Made by a program: the position numbers and the translations under genes. From Maribellus sp. CM-23 (GTDB lineage Bacteria; Bacteroidota; Bacteroidia; Bacteroidales; Prolixibacteraceae): a stretch of DNA of 64,000 bases. The notes beneath the pieces are model-generated. The model did no database searches. It saw only the letters and a program-made list of their open reading frames with translations, and was not told where the DNA came from. Position 1 is the stretch's first letter. Each line of letters begins with the position of its first letter. Shown piece after piece: positions 19,058 through 27,981 of the stretch. The DNA is taken from assembly GCF_021354595.1 (NCBI RefSeq), contig NZ_JADWYJ010000005.1:186001-250000 (forward strand), written 5' to 3'.

Positions 19058-20041
19058 TTAGCTAGAAGGTTGTGATTTAACCTTAATGGTATTTTCCTCC
19101 GTAATAAAATTGATGCCTCCGGTTTGGCTTAGCAGCTGAAGAATTTCGTCGAGCTGCTGATTTTTATCGTATTGACCGGAATACCTTACCCGGGCAGCTT
19201 CTGCATCTGTAAATGCAAAAGATACTTCGTACCAGCGTTCCAGTTCTTTGGCAATTTCTGAAAGGTTTTTATCCTCGAAATAAAAAACCCCATCCTTCCA
19301 GGATGTATAAAGTTTTACATCCACATTTTGAGTGGATATCTCTCCGGTAACTTCTGAAAATACACTTCGTTGCCCGGGGCGCATTAATGTATTGGGCAAT
19401 TCAGGAATGGCCAGGCTAACTGAACCCTCTACAAGGGTTGTTTCAAAAGTCTGGTCATTATCGTAAACTTTCAAATCGAAGGATGTTCCTTTAACTTCCA
19501 CATCTCCGCGCGGCGTATGAATAACAAAAGGCATTTCGGCATTGTGTACGACGTCGAAATAAGCTTGCCCACTCACAAATACTTCGCGTTTTTTACCGGT
19601 AAACTCCGACGGGAATTCGAGCCTCGTTTGCGAGTTGATCCATACCTTGGTACCGTCCGGAAGTTCAAAATAGTATTCTCCCCCGGTCGGTACTTCCAGT
19701 ACATTCTTTTTTACGCTGTTTTTTGCTGTATTATTAAGTGGTGTGATGTTCTCCGGAATAACAATTTGATCCAGACTGTGATCCAGCGAATCCATGAGTT
19801 CCACGGTTGGTCCATCGGCTAAATACAGAGTCGCTTTTTTTCTTCCGGTATATTGTTCCTGTGCCGTCATTTCACTAACCGGATTGGTCCGGAACAGTGG
19901 AATCAATATCAGAACAGCCAATACTGCAACAAGGGTTGTGCTCCCCACTTTAACCGCAATTCTACGGTGTTGCTTGCGCGTGGCAGCCGAGTTCACGTTT
20001 TCCCATGCTTTATTGACATCGTAGTGTCTTTTGTCTTCCAT
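19058..20041 (-). CDS. FecR-family anti-sigma regulator
   Basis: A 327-aa single-pass inner-membrane protein: short cytoplasmic N-terminus (AWENVNS, sigma-binding), one helix at about 30-50 (VGSTTLVAVLAVLILIPLF), a periplasmic FecR domain (~110-215; EVPTGGEYYFELPDGTKVW, FVIHTPRGDVEVKGTSFDL) and a C-terminal DUF4974 domain (NLSEIAKELERWYEVSFAF ... LSQTGGINFI). It relays SusC STN-domain status to the ECF sigma factor encoded next to it. It starts 98 nt upstream of the SusC gene. Confidence 0.93.
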   Translation of the reverse strand: MEDKRHYDVNKAWENVNSAATRKQHRRIAVKVGSTTLVAVLAVLILIPLFRTNPVSEMTAQEQYTGRKKATLYLADGPTVELMDSLDHSLDQIVIPENITPLNNTAKNSVKKNVLEVPTGGEYYFELPDGTKVWINSQTRLEFPSEFTGKKREVFVSGQAYFDVVHNAEMPFVIHTPRGDVEVKGTSFDLKVYDNDQTFETTLVEGSVSLAIPELPNTLMRPGQRSVFSEVTGEISTQNVDVKLYTSWKDGVFYFEDKNLSEIAKELERWYEVSFAFTDAEAARVRYSGQYDKNQQLDEILQLLSQTGGINFITEENTIKVKSQPSS

Positions 20042-20225
20042 CGGTTCTTTTGGTTCTGCTTGTTATGTTTTAATGTTTACCTGTAAGTGTTCAAAAAGAA
20101 GAAAAGGGTGAAAGAAAAACTAATTTTTTTTATAAAAAAAATTACAAGGAATTGACAGTGCTTCTTTATTTGTTGATTTACTGTTTGTTGTGGGTTTTTG
20201 CGGGAAGGGAAGTTGCAAGGTCTTT

Positions 20226-20753
20226 TTATTCAAATTCGGGTTCAAGAGGGTAGGGTACTTGCCCGCGAATGATACTGATGGCCCTTTTGAGTTGAGTTTT
20301 TACCGTGTTGATTGAAACACCCAGTACATCTGAGGCTTCAGAATAAGAAAGGTGCTGAAGGTGAACCATTACAAATACCTCCTTGCAACGAGGAGGAAGA
20401 TTGTTTAATGCCTGGTTCAGAGCTTTTTTGTAGTTAATGTTTCCGGGTTTGTTTTCATCGGCCGGCAGACTGTTTGTATAGTCGTCAATTAAGACATGCT
20501 GTTTCCTGATTTTTTGTTTTAAAAATTTGAGGGCGGCAAATTTAACGCTGCAAAAAAGATAGGATTCCATTGAGCTTTCTACCTTTTTGTACCTTTTGTA
20601 TACGATAAAATCTACAAAGAACTGCTGAACGATATCTTCGGCTTCGCTGTCGTCTTTCACAATTGCATACGCATAATTACATAACTCGCTGTAGTGCTGT
20701 TTAAACAGTACCTCAACTATTTTTTTGTTTTTATGCTTACCGCCAATTCTCAT
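20226..20753 (-). CDS. FecI-like ECF sigma factor
   Basis: A ~175-aa ECF sigma factor of the Bacteroidota FecI-like group. Region 2: FKQHYSELCNYAYAIVKDDSEAEDIVQQFFVDF; region 4: LPPRCKEVFVMVHLQHLSYSEASDVLGVSINTVKTQLKRA. It likely activates the SusC operon when substrate is sensed through SusC and FecR. I use the ATG at 20753, which leaves ~10 residues before region 2; ATGs at 20783 and 20798 give extensions with no family counterpart. It is separated by 184 nt from fecR, so the regulator pair may have separate promoters. Confidence 0.92.
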   Translation of the reverse strand: MRIGGKHKNKKIVEVLFKQHYSELCNYAYAIVKDDSEAEDIVQQFFVDFIVYKRYKKVESSMESYLFCSVKFAALKFLKQKIRKQHVLIDDYTNSLPADENKPGNINYKKALNQALNNLPPRCKEVFVMVHLQHLSYSEASDVLGVSINTVKTQLKRAISIIRGQVPYPLEPEFE

Positions 20754-20808
20754 GAAACGACCGAAACCTGCTTTGTATGTCATGGGCAAAAGCCACAATG
20801 CAGAGTCT

Positions 20809-20842
20809 CAAAATTAACTTTTGTGAAAACTATCCCTATCAA
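20809..20842 (-). promoter_or_regulatory. possible promoter of the FecI-like sigma gene
   Basis: On the minus strand TTG (20842-20840), 23-nt spacer and TAATTTTG (20816-20809) match the Bacteroidota promoter pattern at the upper spacing limit. It lies ~55 nt upstream of the ATG at 20753. Confidence 0.3.
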
Positions 20843-21098
20843 ACACTGTCAGCAAAATTATAAATTCCGACGAATAATGATTTATAAAGCGTAGGATTAA
20901 CACAAAATGTAAGTTTTGTCTTAATATTTGAAATTTTATTGATTGCGCTTTTTTGCTGGTGGTCTGCATGAGATCGGATTCAGAATAATCTTTCCAAAAA
21001 TTGGATTTTCAGTGTTGTGTTGCAAGAAGCGGACAAACAGACTTCAGGCAAAGAATCGAATTTTAATGGTAACTTCGCTGTAATTATTTATTTTGAAT

Positions 21099-22457
21099 AT
21101 GCCTTCAGCAAAAACAATTTACACCTGCCAAAACTGCGGCGCACAGTCGCCTAAATGGCTTGGAAAATGTACCTCTTGTGGCGAATGGAATACCTTGGTG
21201 GAAGAAATTGTGGCAACAAAGCAAACGACCGGGAAACTGTCGGTACAGATCTCGGGTAACCAGCCGCTGACACTTGATAAGATCGAAACCGTAAAAAACA
21301 GCCGCATTTCGGTAGGTATCGAAGAATTTAACCGTGTGCTGGGCGGGGGCATTGTTCCCGGTTCGCTGATATTGCTGGGGGGCGATCCCGGTATCGGAAA
21401 ATCTACTCTGGCGCTGCAAATGGCGCTGGGTTTGAACGGGAAGAATATTCTCTACATCTCGGGAGAGGAAAGCCTGCAGCAAATAAAACTGCGTGCCGAG
21501 CGCCTGAGCAATAAAACCAGCAGTTGTTTGTTTTTGAGTGAGACTTCGCTCGAAAATATCCTGGCTCATACCGAACAGGTTAACCCTGAACTGCTGATCA
21601 TCGACTCGATTCAAACCATTTCCACCGAGTTGATTGAATCATCTCCGGGATCGGTGGGACAGGTACGCGAATGCACATCGGCCATTTTAAAGTTTGCCAA
21701 GAAAAATAATGTGGCGGTGGTGCTCATTGGTCATATTACAAAAGACGGGAATCTGGCCGGCCCGAAAGTGCTGGAACACATGGTCGACACGGTTTTGCAG
21801 TTTGAAGGAGACACCAATTACATGTACCGGATTCTGCGCTCGAACAAAAACCGTTTTGGCTCGACTAACGAACTCGGAATTTTTGAAATGCGCAGCGATG
21901 GTTTGCGTGAGATCACGAATCCTTCGGAACAACTGATTTCGAAAGTGAGCCACGATGTAAGTGGAACAGCGATTGCTGCCACCGTCGAAGGCGTACGTCC
22001 TTTCCTGATCGAGATTCAGGCCCTGGTAAGTTCGGCGGCTTACGGAACGCCGCAACGGTCTTCCACGGGTTTTGATCTGCGCCGGCTGAACATGTTGCTG
22101 GCGGTGCTTGAAAAACGGGCGGGGTTTAAACTTATCGCCAAAGACGTATTTCTGAACATTGCGGGCGGGCTTAAAATCAGTGACCCGGCCACCGACTTGG
22201 CGGTTATTTGTTCCATTCTTTCGTCGAATATTGATATTGCGATTAACCACAAAATCTGTTTTGCCGGAGAAGTGGGACTGACAGGCGAAATAAGGGCTGT
22301 CAGCCGTATTGAACAACGGATTGCCGAAGCTGCCAAATTGGGTTTCTCGCGGATTTATGTACCGTCGCTAAACAAAGGCTTTGATGTGAAGAAGTTCAAC
22401 ATCGACATTGTGAAAGTAAGCCGGGTGGAAGAGGTATTCAAAACCATTTTTGCATAA
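21099..22457 (+). CDS. radA: DNA repair protein RadA (Sms)
   Basis: A 452-aa cytoplasmic ATPase that drives branch migration of recombination intermediates. It has all RadA parts: N-terminal zinc finger CQNCGAQSPKWLGKCTSCG (two CxxC pairs), Walker A GGDPGIGKST near residue 95, the RadA-specific KNRFG motif, and a C-terminal Lon-protease-like domain (FLNIAGGLKISDPATDLA). The start is the ATG at 21099; a TTG two codons earlier is less likely. It stands alone, with ~300 nt before it and 119 nt after it. Confidence 0.96.
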   Translation: MPSAKTIYTCQNCGAQSPKWLGKCTSCGEWNTLVEEIVATKQTTGKLSVQISGNQPLTLDKIETVKNSRISVGIEEFNRVLGGGIVPGSLILLGGDPGIGKSTLALQMALGLNGKNILYISGEESLQQIKLRAERLSNKTSSCLFLSETSLENILAHTEQVNPELLIIDSIQTISTELIESSPGSVGQVRECTSAILKFAKKNNVAVVLIGHITKDGNLAGPKVLEHMVDTVLQFEGDTNYMYRILRSNKNRFGSTNELGIFEMRSDGLREITNPSEQLISKVSHDVSGTAIAATVEGVRPFLIEIQALVSSAAYGTPQRSSTGFDLRRLNMLLAVLEKRAGFKLIAKDVFLNIAGGLKISDPATDLAVICSILSSNIDIAINHKICFAGEVGLTGEIRAVSRIEQRIAEAAKLGFSRIYVPSLNKGFDVKKFNIDIVKVSRVEEVFKTIFA

Positions 22458-22576
22458 AATTTCCGAAGTAGGATTACAGTTCAGTATCTTGAACCTCGCT
22501 CAGAAACTTATGGGATAGCAATTTTTAACTTCCGATTTTTGATTTCTGACCGAACTATTTATAATTTGGCACCCTG

Positions 22577-22978
22577 ATGATGAAAAGATTCCAATTTATA
22601 GTATTGTTACTGGTTTTTGTTGTGGCTTCGTGCGACGATCCCGTGGTTCCGAAACCAGAAAATCTGATTAAGGAAAGCCAGATGATCGATATGCTGGTGG
22701 ATATACATTTAGCGGAAGCGACTTACAACAAGTTCCGCTATGATACGATCATGCGAGATAATTCGTCGGTCAACTTTTATTATTCGGTGCTCGACAAATA
22801 CCATGTTCAGGATAGCTTGTTCGAGCAATCTTTTATCTACTACGCCAGCGTTCCGAAGAATTTCGACAAAATGTACCGGAAAGTAACTTCGAAGCTGAGT
22901 GAAATGGAGCAGGAATTATCCGGCAGAAAGCAGGATGAGTTGAAGTTAAAGGAAGAGCAGGCCGAAATTGATAAATAG
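22577..22978 (+). CDS. DUF4296 domain-containing lipoprotein
   Basis: A 133-aa lipoprotein (lipobox VVASC, Cys19, then DDPVVPKPENLI). The segment ESQMIDMLVDIHLAEATYNKF is typical of DUF4296, a Bacteroidota-only family without known function. The C-terminus is a charged helix (ELSGRKQDELKLKEEQAE), probably coiled coil. The amidohydrolase gene starts 9 nt downstream, so the two are coupled. ATGs at 22577 and 22580 are both possible starts. Confidence 0.82.
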   Translation: MMKRFQFIVLLLVFVVASCDDPVVPKPENLIKESQMIDMLVDIHLAEATYNKFRYDTIMRDNSSVNFYYSVLDKYHVQDSLFEQSFIYYASVPKNFDKMYRKVTSKLSEMEQELSGRKQDELKLKEEQAEIDK

Positions 22979-22987
22979 CCCAAAGAT

Positions 22988-24181
22988 GTGAGAAAACTGG
23001 CGGCCACATATATTTTCCCCGGAAACAGGCCACCTGTAAAAAACGGACTTCTTGTTTGCGACGACGACGGAACAGTTGTTGAATTGCAGGAAAGAGCAGA
23101 TAACTGGTGCGAAGAGGCCGGTGTGGAATACTACAGCGGCGTTATTGTTCCGGGCTTTGTAAATGCACATTGTCACCTCGAACTTTCTCATTTACATAAA
23201 AAGACAGAGGATAAAACCGGTATGGGCGGTTTTATCGGGCAAATTAATAAGCTCAGAAAGGCAGAGCCCGGGCTTGTTCTGAAAGCCATGCAGTTGGCCG
23301 ATCGCTTGATGTGGGCCGCAGGGATTGCTGCGGTAGGCGATGTTTCCAATTCAGGGATCTCCATTCCGGTGAAGCAAAAAAGCAAAACAACTTACCATAC
23401 TTTTGTAGAAGCTTTTGGTTTTCATCCTTCGCGGGCAGAACGGGCTTTCGATCTGGCGGTCCAGGCCCGGAATGAGTTCAACCAAAGCGGACTTCCGGCA
23501 AGCATTGTCCCTCACTCGCCTTATTCTGTTTCAGAGTCACTTTTCATGAAAATACAGGAAGAAGCAGTGCAGAATAGAGGCATTTTATCGATTCACAACC
23601 AGGAGAGCCAGGCCGAAGAGCAGTTTTTCAAAGAGGGTACCGGGCCGATTGCCGATCATTTGCAGCACAACATTGGCCTCGATGTTTCGCACTGGCAGGC
23701 AGGCAGGAGCACTCCGTTAAACACCGCATTGGAATTTCTGCCGGTTGAAAATACCTTGTTGCTGGTTCATAATACGTTTACCAGCGAAAACGATTTGAAA
23801 GATCTGGAACTACAACGGTCGAAAGAAAATACTTTTTTAGCACTTTGCCCGGGTTCCAATTTATACATTGAAAATGCGCTTCCTCCGGTTGAACTCTTCA
23901 GGAAACACCGGATGAATATTTGTTTGGGAACCGATAGTTTGGCTTCCAATACTGCCCTTTCCATTTTAAAAGAAATGATTACGCTTCAGCAAAATTTTCC
24001 TGATGTTCAACTGGAAGAACTCATAAGCTGGGCATGTGTTAACGGAGCCGAAGCTTTGCATATTTCGAATACTTTCGGAAGCTTCGACGCCGGGAAAAAA
24101 CCGGGGGTGAACCTGCTTACCGGTGTTCAATTAAAAAATCTGCAACTTACGGAACACACAAAGGTGAAGCGCCTGCTTTGA
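22988..24181 (+). CDS. amidohydrolase-family deaminase/hydrolase
   Basis: A 397-aa cytoplasmic metal-dependent hydrolase with a GTG start. Metal ligands are visible in VIVPGFVNAHCHLELSHL (HxH), SIHNQES and LGTDSLASN; CPGSNLYIENALPPV precedes the catalytic aspartate. The pattern resembles the MtaD/TrzN/aminofutalosine-deaminase branch (amidohydrolase subtype III), so it may deaminate an adenosine-like compound such as 5'-methylthioadenosine or aminofutalosine. The substrate cannot be decided from sequence alone. It shares a tight operon with the DUF4296 gene. dusB begins 108 nt downstream with its own promoter-like element. Confidence 0.82.
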   Translation: MRKLAATYIFPGNRPPVKNGLLVCDDDGTVVELQERADNWCEEAGVEYYSGVIVPGFVNAHCHLELSHLHKKTEDKTGMGGFIGQINKLRKAEPGLVLKAMQLADRLMWAAGIAAVGDVSNSGISIPVKQKSKTTYHTFVEAFGFHPSRAERAFDLAVQARNEFNQSGLPASIVPHSPYSVSESLFMKIQEEAVQNRGILSIHNQESQAEEQFFKEGTGPIADHLQHNIGLDVSHWQAGRSTPLNTALEFLPVENTLLLVHNTFTSENDLKDLELQRSKENTFLALCPGSNLYIENALPPVELFRKHRMNICLGTDSLASNTALSILKEMITLQQNFPDVQLEELISWACVNGAEALHISNTFGSFDAGKKPGVNLLTGVQLKNLQLTEHTKVKRLL

Positions 24182-24212
24182 AATCCACTGCCTGAAATAT
24201 TTTCTACCTTTG
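24178..24212 (+). promoter_or_regulatory. possible dusB promoter
   Basis: TTTG ending at 24180 and a perfect TACCTTTG (24205-24212) are separated by 24 nt, just over the usual spacing. The predicted leader of ~70 nt contains a weak GGCAG/CTGCC hairpin. Confidence 0.35.
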
Positions 24213-24289
24213 CCCTGTTATAAAAAGTTGAATGGTGGCAGTGTGGCGGTTAAAGCTGCCGTTTGCCTAATGAGTAGAAGAATTTATAG

Positions 24290-25303
24290 ATGAAGATTGG
24301 AAATCTTGAACTGGGGAATACGCCTCTTTTTCTGGCGCCGATGGAAGATGTGACTTACAAGTCGTTTCGCTGGATGTGTAAGAAATTTGGCGCCGATGTA
24401 ATGTACACTGAATTTGTGTCGTCAGAAGCTTTGGTGCGCGACATTCAGAAAACCCGCGAGAAAATGCATCTTTTTGAATTTGATCGTCCGGTGGCCATTC
24501 AGATTTACGGGCACAACATTGAGTCGATGGTGCGCGCTGCCCAGGTGGCCGAAGAAAGCCAGCCTGATTTTATCGACATCAATTTTGGCTGCCCCATGAA
24601 AAAGATCATCCGCCACGGTGCGGGAGCGGCCATGCTAAAAGATTTGCCTAGAATGCAGCAAATGGCGGCCGAGATTGTTAAAGCGGTGAATGTACCGGTA
24701 ACAGCCAAAACACGTCTTGGGTGGACGGCCGCCGATATGCCAATTCTGGAAGCTGCCGAGCGTTTGCAGGATGCGGGAATTCAGGCTCTGGCCATTCATG
24801 GTAGAACACGCGAGCAACTGTACACCGGCGAGGCCGACTGGACGCTGATAGGAGAAGTGAAAAATAGCCCGAATATCCGGATTCCGATTATTGGCAACGG
24901 CGACATAAACAGCGGAGAAAAGGCGAAAAGATTCCTGGATGAAACCGGTGTCGACGGATTGATGATCGGACGTGGAGCCATCGGCCGTCCCTGGCTTTTC
25001 CGCGAAGTAAAACATTACCTTTCTACCGGCGTAGAATTTCCTCAGCCAACGGTTGCCGAAGTGGTGGATGTGCTGAAGGAGCAAATGTTTATGAACCTGG
25101 AATGGAAAGACAACGAACGGTCGGGGATACTGATGATGCGCCGGCATTTTGCTAAATATTTTCCCGGCCTGCCCAATTTCAGAGAATTGAAAATTGCCCT
25201 GCTTCGCGCCGAAACAAACCACGAGGTAGATGAAATTTTGGTGAAAATTGTAGAGCAGTACGGAGATCAGCAACTCGACTTTAATCATTCAAGCTTAAAA
25301 TGA
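24290..25303 (+). CDS. dusB: tRNA-dihydrouridine synthase DusB
   Basis: A 337-aa FMN-dependent TIM-barrel enzyme that reduces uridine to dihydrouridine in tRNA D-loops. Seen: LFLAPMEDVTYKSFR at the start of the barrel, catalytic cysteine in INFGCPMKKIIRHGAGAAML, AKTRLGW, IHGRTREQLYTGEADW and NGDINSGEKAKRF phosphate-binding region, then GLMIGRGAIGRPW. The stop overlaps the ykvA start (ATGA), so translation is coupled. Confidence 0.95.
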   Translation: MKIGNLELGNTPLFLAPMEDVTYKSFRWMCKKFGADVMYTEFVSSEALVRDIQKTREKMHLFEFDRPVAIQIYGHNIESMVRAAQVAEESQPDFIDINFGCPMKKIIRHGAGAAMLKDLPRMQQMAAEIVKAVNVPVTAKTRLGWTAADMPILEAAERLQDAGIQALAIHGRTREQLYTGEADWTLIGEVKNSPNIRIPIIGNGDINSGEKAKRFLDETGVDGLMIGRGAIGRPWLFREVKHYLSTGVEFPQPTVAEVVDVLKEQMFMNLEWKDNERSGILMMRRHFAKYFPGLPNFRELKIALLRAETNHEVDEILVKIVEQYGDQQLDFNHSSLK

Positions 25304-25683
25304 CGGAAAATAATTACAACCAGTACTTTTCAGAAGAGTCGCTTTGGGAGAAACTTAAAAAGTATGCCAAAGTAGCCGGTACAAAAGTCGTTTATGCGGT
25401 TTTGCTGCTGTATTACACCATGCAGGACAAAGGAACCGGGATAAAAACAAAGCTGAGCATAGCCGCTGCTCTCGGGTATTTTATCCTCCCCACCGATGCC
25501 ATCATCGACCTGGCACCGTTAATCGGTTATTCCGATGATTTGGGCGTGTTGCTGTTTGCGCTCTCCCAGATTTCGAAAAGTATTACACCCGAAATTAAAA
25601 CAAAAGCCCGGCAAAAACTCAACGACTGGTTTGGTGAAGTAGACCCCGGAGAACTAAAAGAAATTGATGAGCGGGTGGGCTGA
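25300..25683 (+). CDS. YkvA/DUF1232-family membrane protein
   Basis: A 127-aa protein with the DUF1232 signature KTKLSIAAALGYFILPTDAIIDLAPLIGYSDDLGVLLFAL, which forms two short hydrophobic helices. The N-terminus is charged and the C-terminus is a soluble helix. Its function is unknown throughout the family. It overlaps dusB by 4 nt. A terminator-like hairpin lies ~190 nt downstream. Confidence 0.88.
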   Translation: MTENNYNQYFSEESLWEKLKKYAKVAGTKVVYAVLLLYYTMQDKGTGIKTKLSIAAALGYFILPTDAIIDLAPLIGYSDDLGVLLFALSQISKSITPEIKTKARQKLNDWFGEVDPGELKEIDERVG

Positions 25684-25869
25684 CATATCAGCGTTAACAG
25701 AGGTTAAAGGTTGAAAATGAATGGGGTCTGGCACGCTAATTGAATAAGTATTTCTGCAAGGAGACTTCAAAGAAAGAAGTGATTGCTGAGGGATAATTGA
25801 TGGATAGAAGGTAACCTTGCTTTTTGTTTTTTGTTTTTTGTGAAGGATTCAACCTTCGAATTGTTAGCG

Positions 25870-25899
25870 AACAGCCTCGGGAAACCGGGGCTGTTTTTT
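25870..25899 (+). terminator. intrinsic terminator downstream of dusB-ykvA
   Basis: Stem AACAGCCTCGG paired with CCGGGGCTGTT (one wobble) with a short loop, followed by TTTTTT. It separates the dusB-ykvA unit from the exporter operon. The remaining ~190 nt between ykvA and this hairpin hold no gene that I can see. Confidence 0.75.
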
Positions 25900-25959
25900 A
25901 ATGTCTCAGGCTGTCTGTCTCGGCTATTTTCAATACTTTTGAGAGCTTAACGCTAGCCT

Positions 25960-26706
25960 ATGCACGGATTCGATTTTTCAACACTTCAATGGATCTTATT
26001 TGCCGTTTGCGCCCTGTTGGTGGGGATGTCAAAAGTGGGGGTGCCGGGTGTATCAATGCTGGTGGTACCTGCGCTTGCCATTGTTTTTGGAGGAAAAGCT
26101 TCTGCCGGAATTTTACTGCCCATGCTGATGATGGCAGATATTTTTGCCGTTAGCTATTACCACCGCCATGCCGAATGGAAGTACCTTTTGAAACTCTTGC
26201 CCTGGGCATTTGTGGGTATTGCAATTGCGTTATGGGTAGGGCATGTGGTGAACGACGAATGGTTCAAAAATATTATGGCAGTGCTGGTGTTCCTGTGTAT
26301 CGGGCTCATGCTTTGGAAAGACCGCCAGAAGAAGGGGCAACTCTTTCCGAATTCCTGGTGGTTTGCCGCAGCTATGGGGGTACTGGGTGGTTTTGCCACG
26401 ATGATCGGAAACGTTGCCGGGCCCATTTTTGCCATTTATTTGCTGGCCATGCACTTGCCTAAAAAATCGTTTATCGGCACCGGAGCCTGGTTTTTTCTGA
26501 TTGTCAATTTTTCAAAATTCCCCTTACACATTCTGTTTTGGAAAACCATCAACTGGCAAACTCTTACGCTTAATGTTCTGATGTTGCCTGCCATTGCGCT
26601 GGGGGCCTTTCTTGGTATCGCATTGGTAAAGCAGATTTCGGAACAACTATACCGCACTGCTGTTATTGTTTTAACCGCGTTATCCGCATTTTTATTATTA
26701 ATATGA
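25960..26706 (+). CDS. TSUP (TauE/SafE) family anion exporter
   Basis: A 248-aa polytopic inner-membrane protein with about eight hydrophobic helices. The GMSKVGVPGVSMLVVPALAIVFGGKASAGILLPMLMMAD segment and the second-half GGFATMIGNVAGPIFAIYLLAM repeat are typical of the TSUP family, which transports sulfite or organosulfur anions. The specific substrate is unknown. A TACTTTTG -7-like element (25934-25941) lies 18 nt before the ATG without a clear -33 element. The stop overlaps the start of the methyltransferase gene (ATGA). Confidence 0.88.
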   Translation: MHGFDFSTLQWILFAVCALLVGMSKVGVPGVSMLVVPALAIVFGGKASAGILLPMLMMADIFAVSYYHRHAEWKYLLKLLPWAFVGIAIALWVGHVVNDEWFKNIMAVLVFLCIGLMLWKDRQKKGQLFPNSWWFAAAMGVLGGFATMIGNVAGPIFAIYLLAMHLPKKSFIGTGAWFFLIVNFSKFPLHILFWKTINWQTLTLNVLMLPAIALGAFLGIALVKQISEQLYRTAVIVLTALSAFLLLI

Positions 26707-27410
26707 AAGCTCTTATTGATTTTTTTGAAGACAAAAAGGTTGGATCGGTTTTGGATGTTGGAACCGGCCCCGGTCATTTTATTAAAGTTCTGAATCAGGT
26801 ATTTTCAAACGCCGAGATTTACGGAGTTGATCCGGATGAAGACGCATTGAAAGAAGCCGCCCTTGGGTATCCTTTGGCGCATTTTTCGGTCATGAAAGGA
26901 GAAACGCTTTCGTTTGACAACGACCGCTTTGATGTGGCCGCCATATCGATGGCTCTTCACCACCTGTCGGATGTACAGACAACCCTGAAAGAAATGCAAC
27001 GCGTAGTAAAACCGGATGGATGGATTGTTATAAACGAGCTTTTTAGCGACGATCTGAATCCGGCACAGGAAGTGCACAAGGCGATGCATCATTTCCGAAG
27101 CAAGATCGACCGGCTGAACGGGATATGTCACAACAGTTCATTCACGAAGAAAGAAATTCTTGAAATGGCAGAGACTTCCGGATTAACAATATCCCTTTAT
27201 TTTGAGCATAAAAGCCCGGCGGAGTCTCCGGGAGAAGCGGATATCGAAGAAAGAAAGCAAAAGTTATACGAGGCAGTGGAAACCGTAAAGGATAAACCGG
27301 AATATTGGGAACTGAAAAATGAAATTCCGGAGATAGAGGTCGCACTTGACAAGTTTGGATTTGAAATGGCGACTCGTCTGGTTGTGGTTGGCAAGGTGCA
27401 GAAACAGTAA
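26703..27410 (+). CDS. class I SAM-dependent methyltransferase
   Basis: A 235-aa Rossmann-fold methyltransferase. Motif I is VLDVGTGPGHFIKVL (residues ~17-31), followed by the acidic ribose-binding residue in YGVDPDEDAL, the motif IV region FDVAAISMALHHLSD and VVKPDGWIVINELF. It resembles UbiE/Methyltransf_11 type enzymes acting on small molecules; the substrate is not evident. Coupling to the TSUP exporter by a 4-nt overlap suggests a shared process, possibly chalcogen or sulfur detoxification (inference only). Confidence 0.85.
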   Translation: MKALIDFFEDKKVGSVLDVGTGPGHFIKVLNQVFSNAEIYGVDPDEDALKEAALGYPLAHFSVMKGETLSFDNDRFDVAAISMALHHLSDVQTTLKEMQRVVKPDGWIVINELFSDDLNPAQEVHKAMHHFRSKIDRLNGICHNSSFTKKEILEMAETSGLTISLYFEHKSPAESPGEADIEERKQKLYEAVETVKDKPEYWELKNEIPEIEVALDKFGFEMATRLVVVGKVQKQ

Positions 27411-27438
27411 TTTTAGCGTCGAAACAGAGCGTATTGAA

Positions 27439-27870
27439 ATGGCAGGAAGAGAAAAGAAATCGCGGAACAAAGGGTCGGCAGGCAATAACCGGAAATCAGG
27501 AGAGGATTTCCTGATAAATAACCTGCAAAAGACCGGAGTTTCTGAAACTGAATCAGGTCTTCAGTATTTGGTAGTGGAAGAAACAGGCGGTCCCAAGCCG
27601 GGCTTGTTTGACGAGGTGTTGATTCATCAACGGGCACTTTTGCTCGATGGCAAGATACTCGAAGACACCTATCGCCAAAACAGGCCCGACAAAGTAAAAC
27701 TGGAAGAGTTGATCGAAGGTTTGCAGGAAGGGCTGCAAATGATGTCGGTGGGAAGTCGCTACAAATTCTGGGTACCGGCCGACCTGGCGTGGGGGCGTAA
27801 AGGTACAGGGAATAAAATTCCGCCCAACGCCGTTTTGAGCTTTGATATTCGTTTGGTGGAAATCTGCTAG
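27439..27870 (+). CDS. FKBP-type peptidyl-prolyl cis-trans isomerase
   Basis: A 143-aa protein with a basic, low-complexity N-terminus (MAGREKKSRNKGSAGNNRK) and an FKBP domain: SGLQYLVVEETGG, the active-site region LIEGLQEGLQMMSVGSRYKFWVP, LAWG and IPPNAVLSFDIRLVEI. There is no signal peptide, so it is probably cytoplasmic, unlike many Mip-type FKBPs. The frame is open further upstream, but the ATG at 27439 avoids overlapping the methyltransferase gene. It lies 28 nt after that gene. Confidence 0.87.
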   Translation: MAGREKKSRNKGSAGNNRKSGEDFLINNLQKTGVSETESGLQYLVVEETGGPKPGLFDEVLIHQRALLLDGKILEDTYRQNRPDKVKLEELIEGLQEGLQMMSVGSRYKFWVPADLAWGRKGTGNKIPPNAVLSFDIRLVEIC

Positions 27871-27981
27871 AGCAACTTAGTAACCGGCTTTAGATGGAGA
27901 TGATTGAATGGATTGATGGGATTGAATAATCTGTGTCAATCTGCTTTTCAATCTACAATCAATCTTCTCCCGCTTGTTCAG

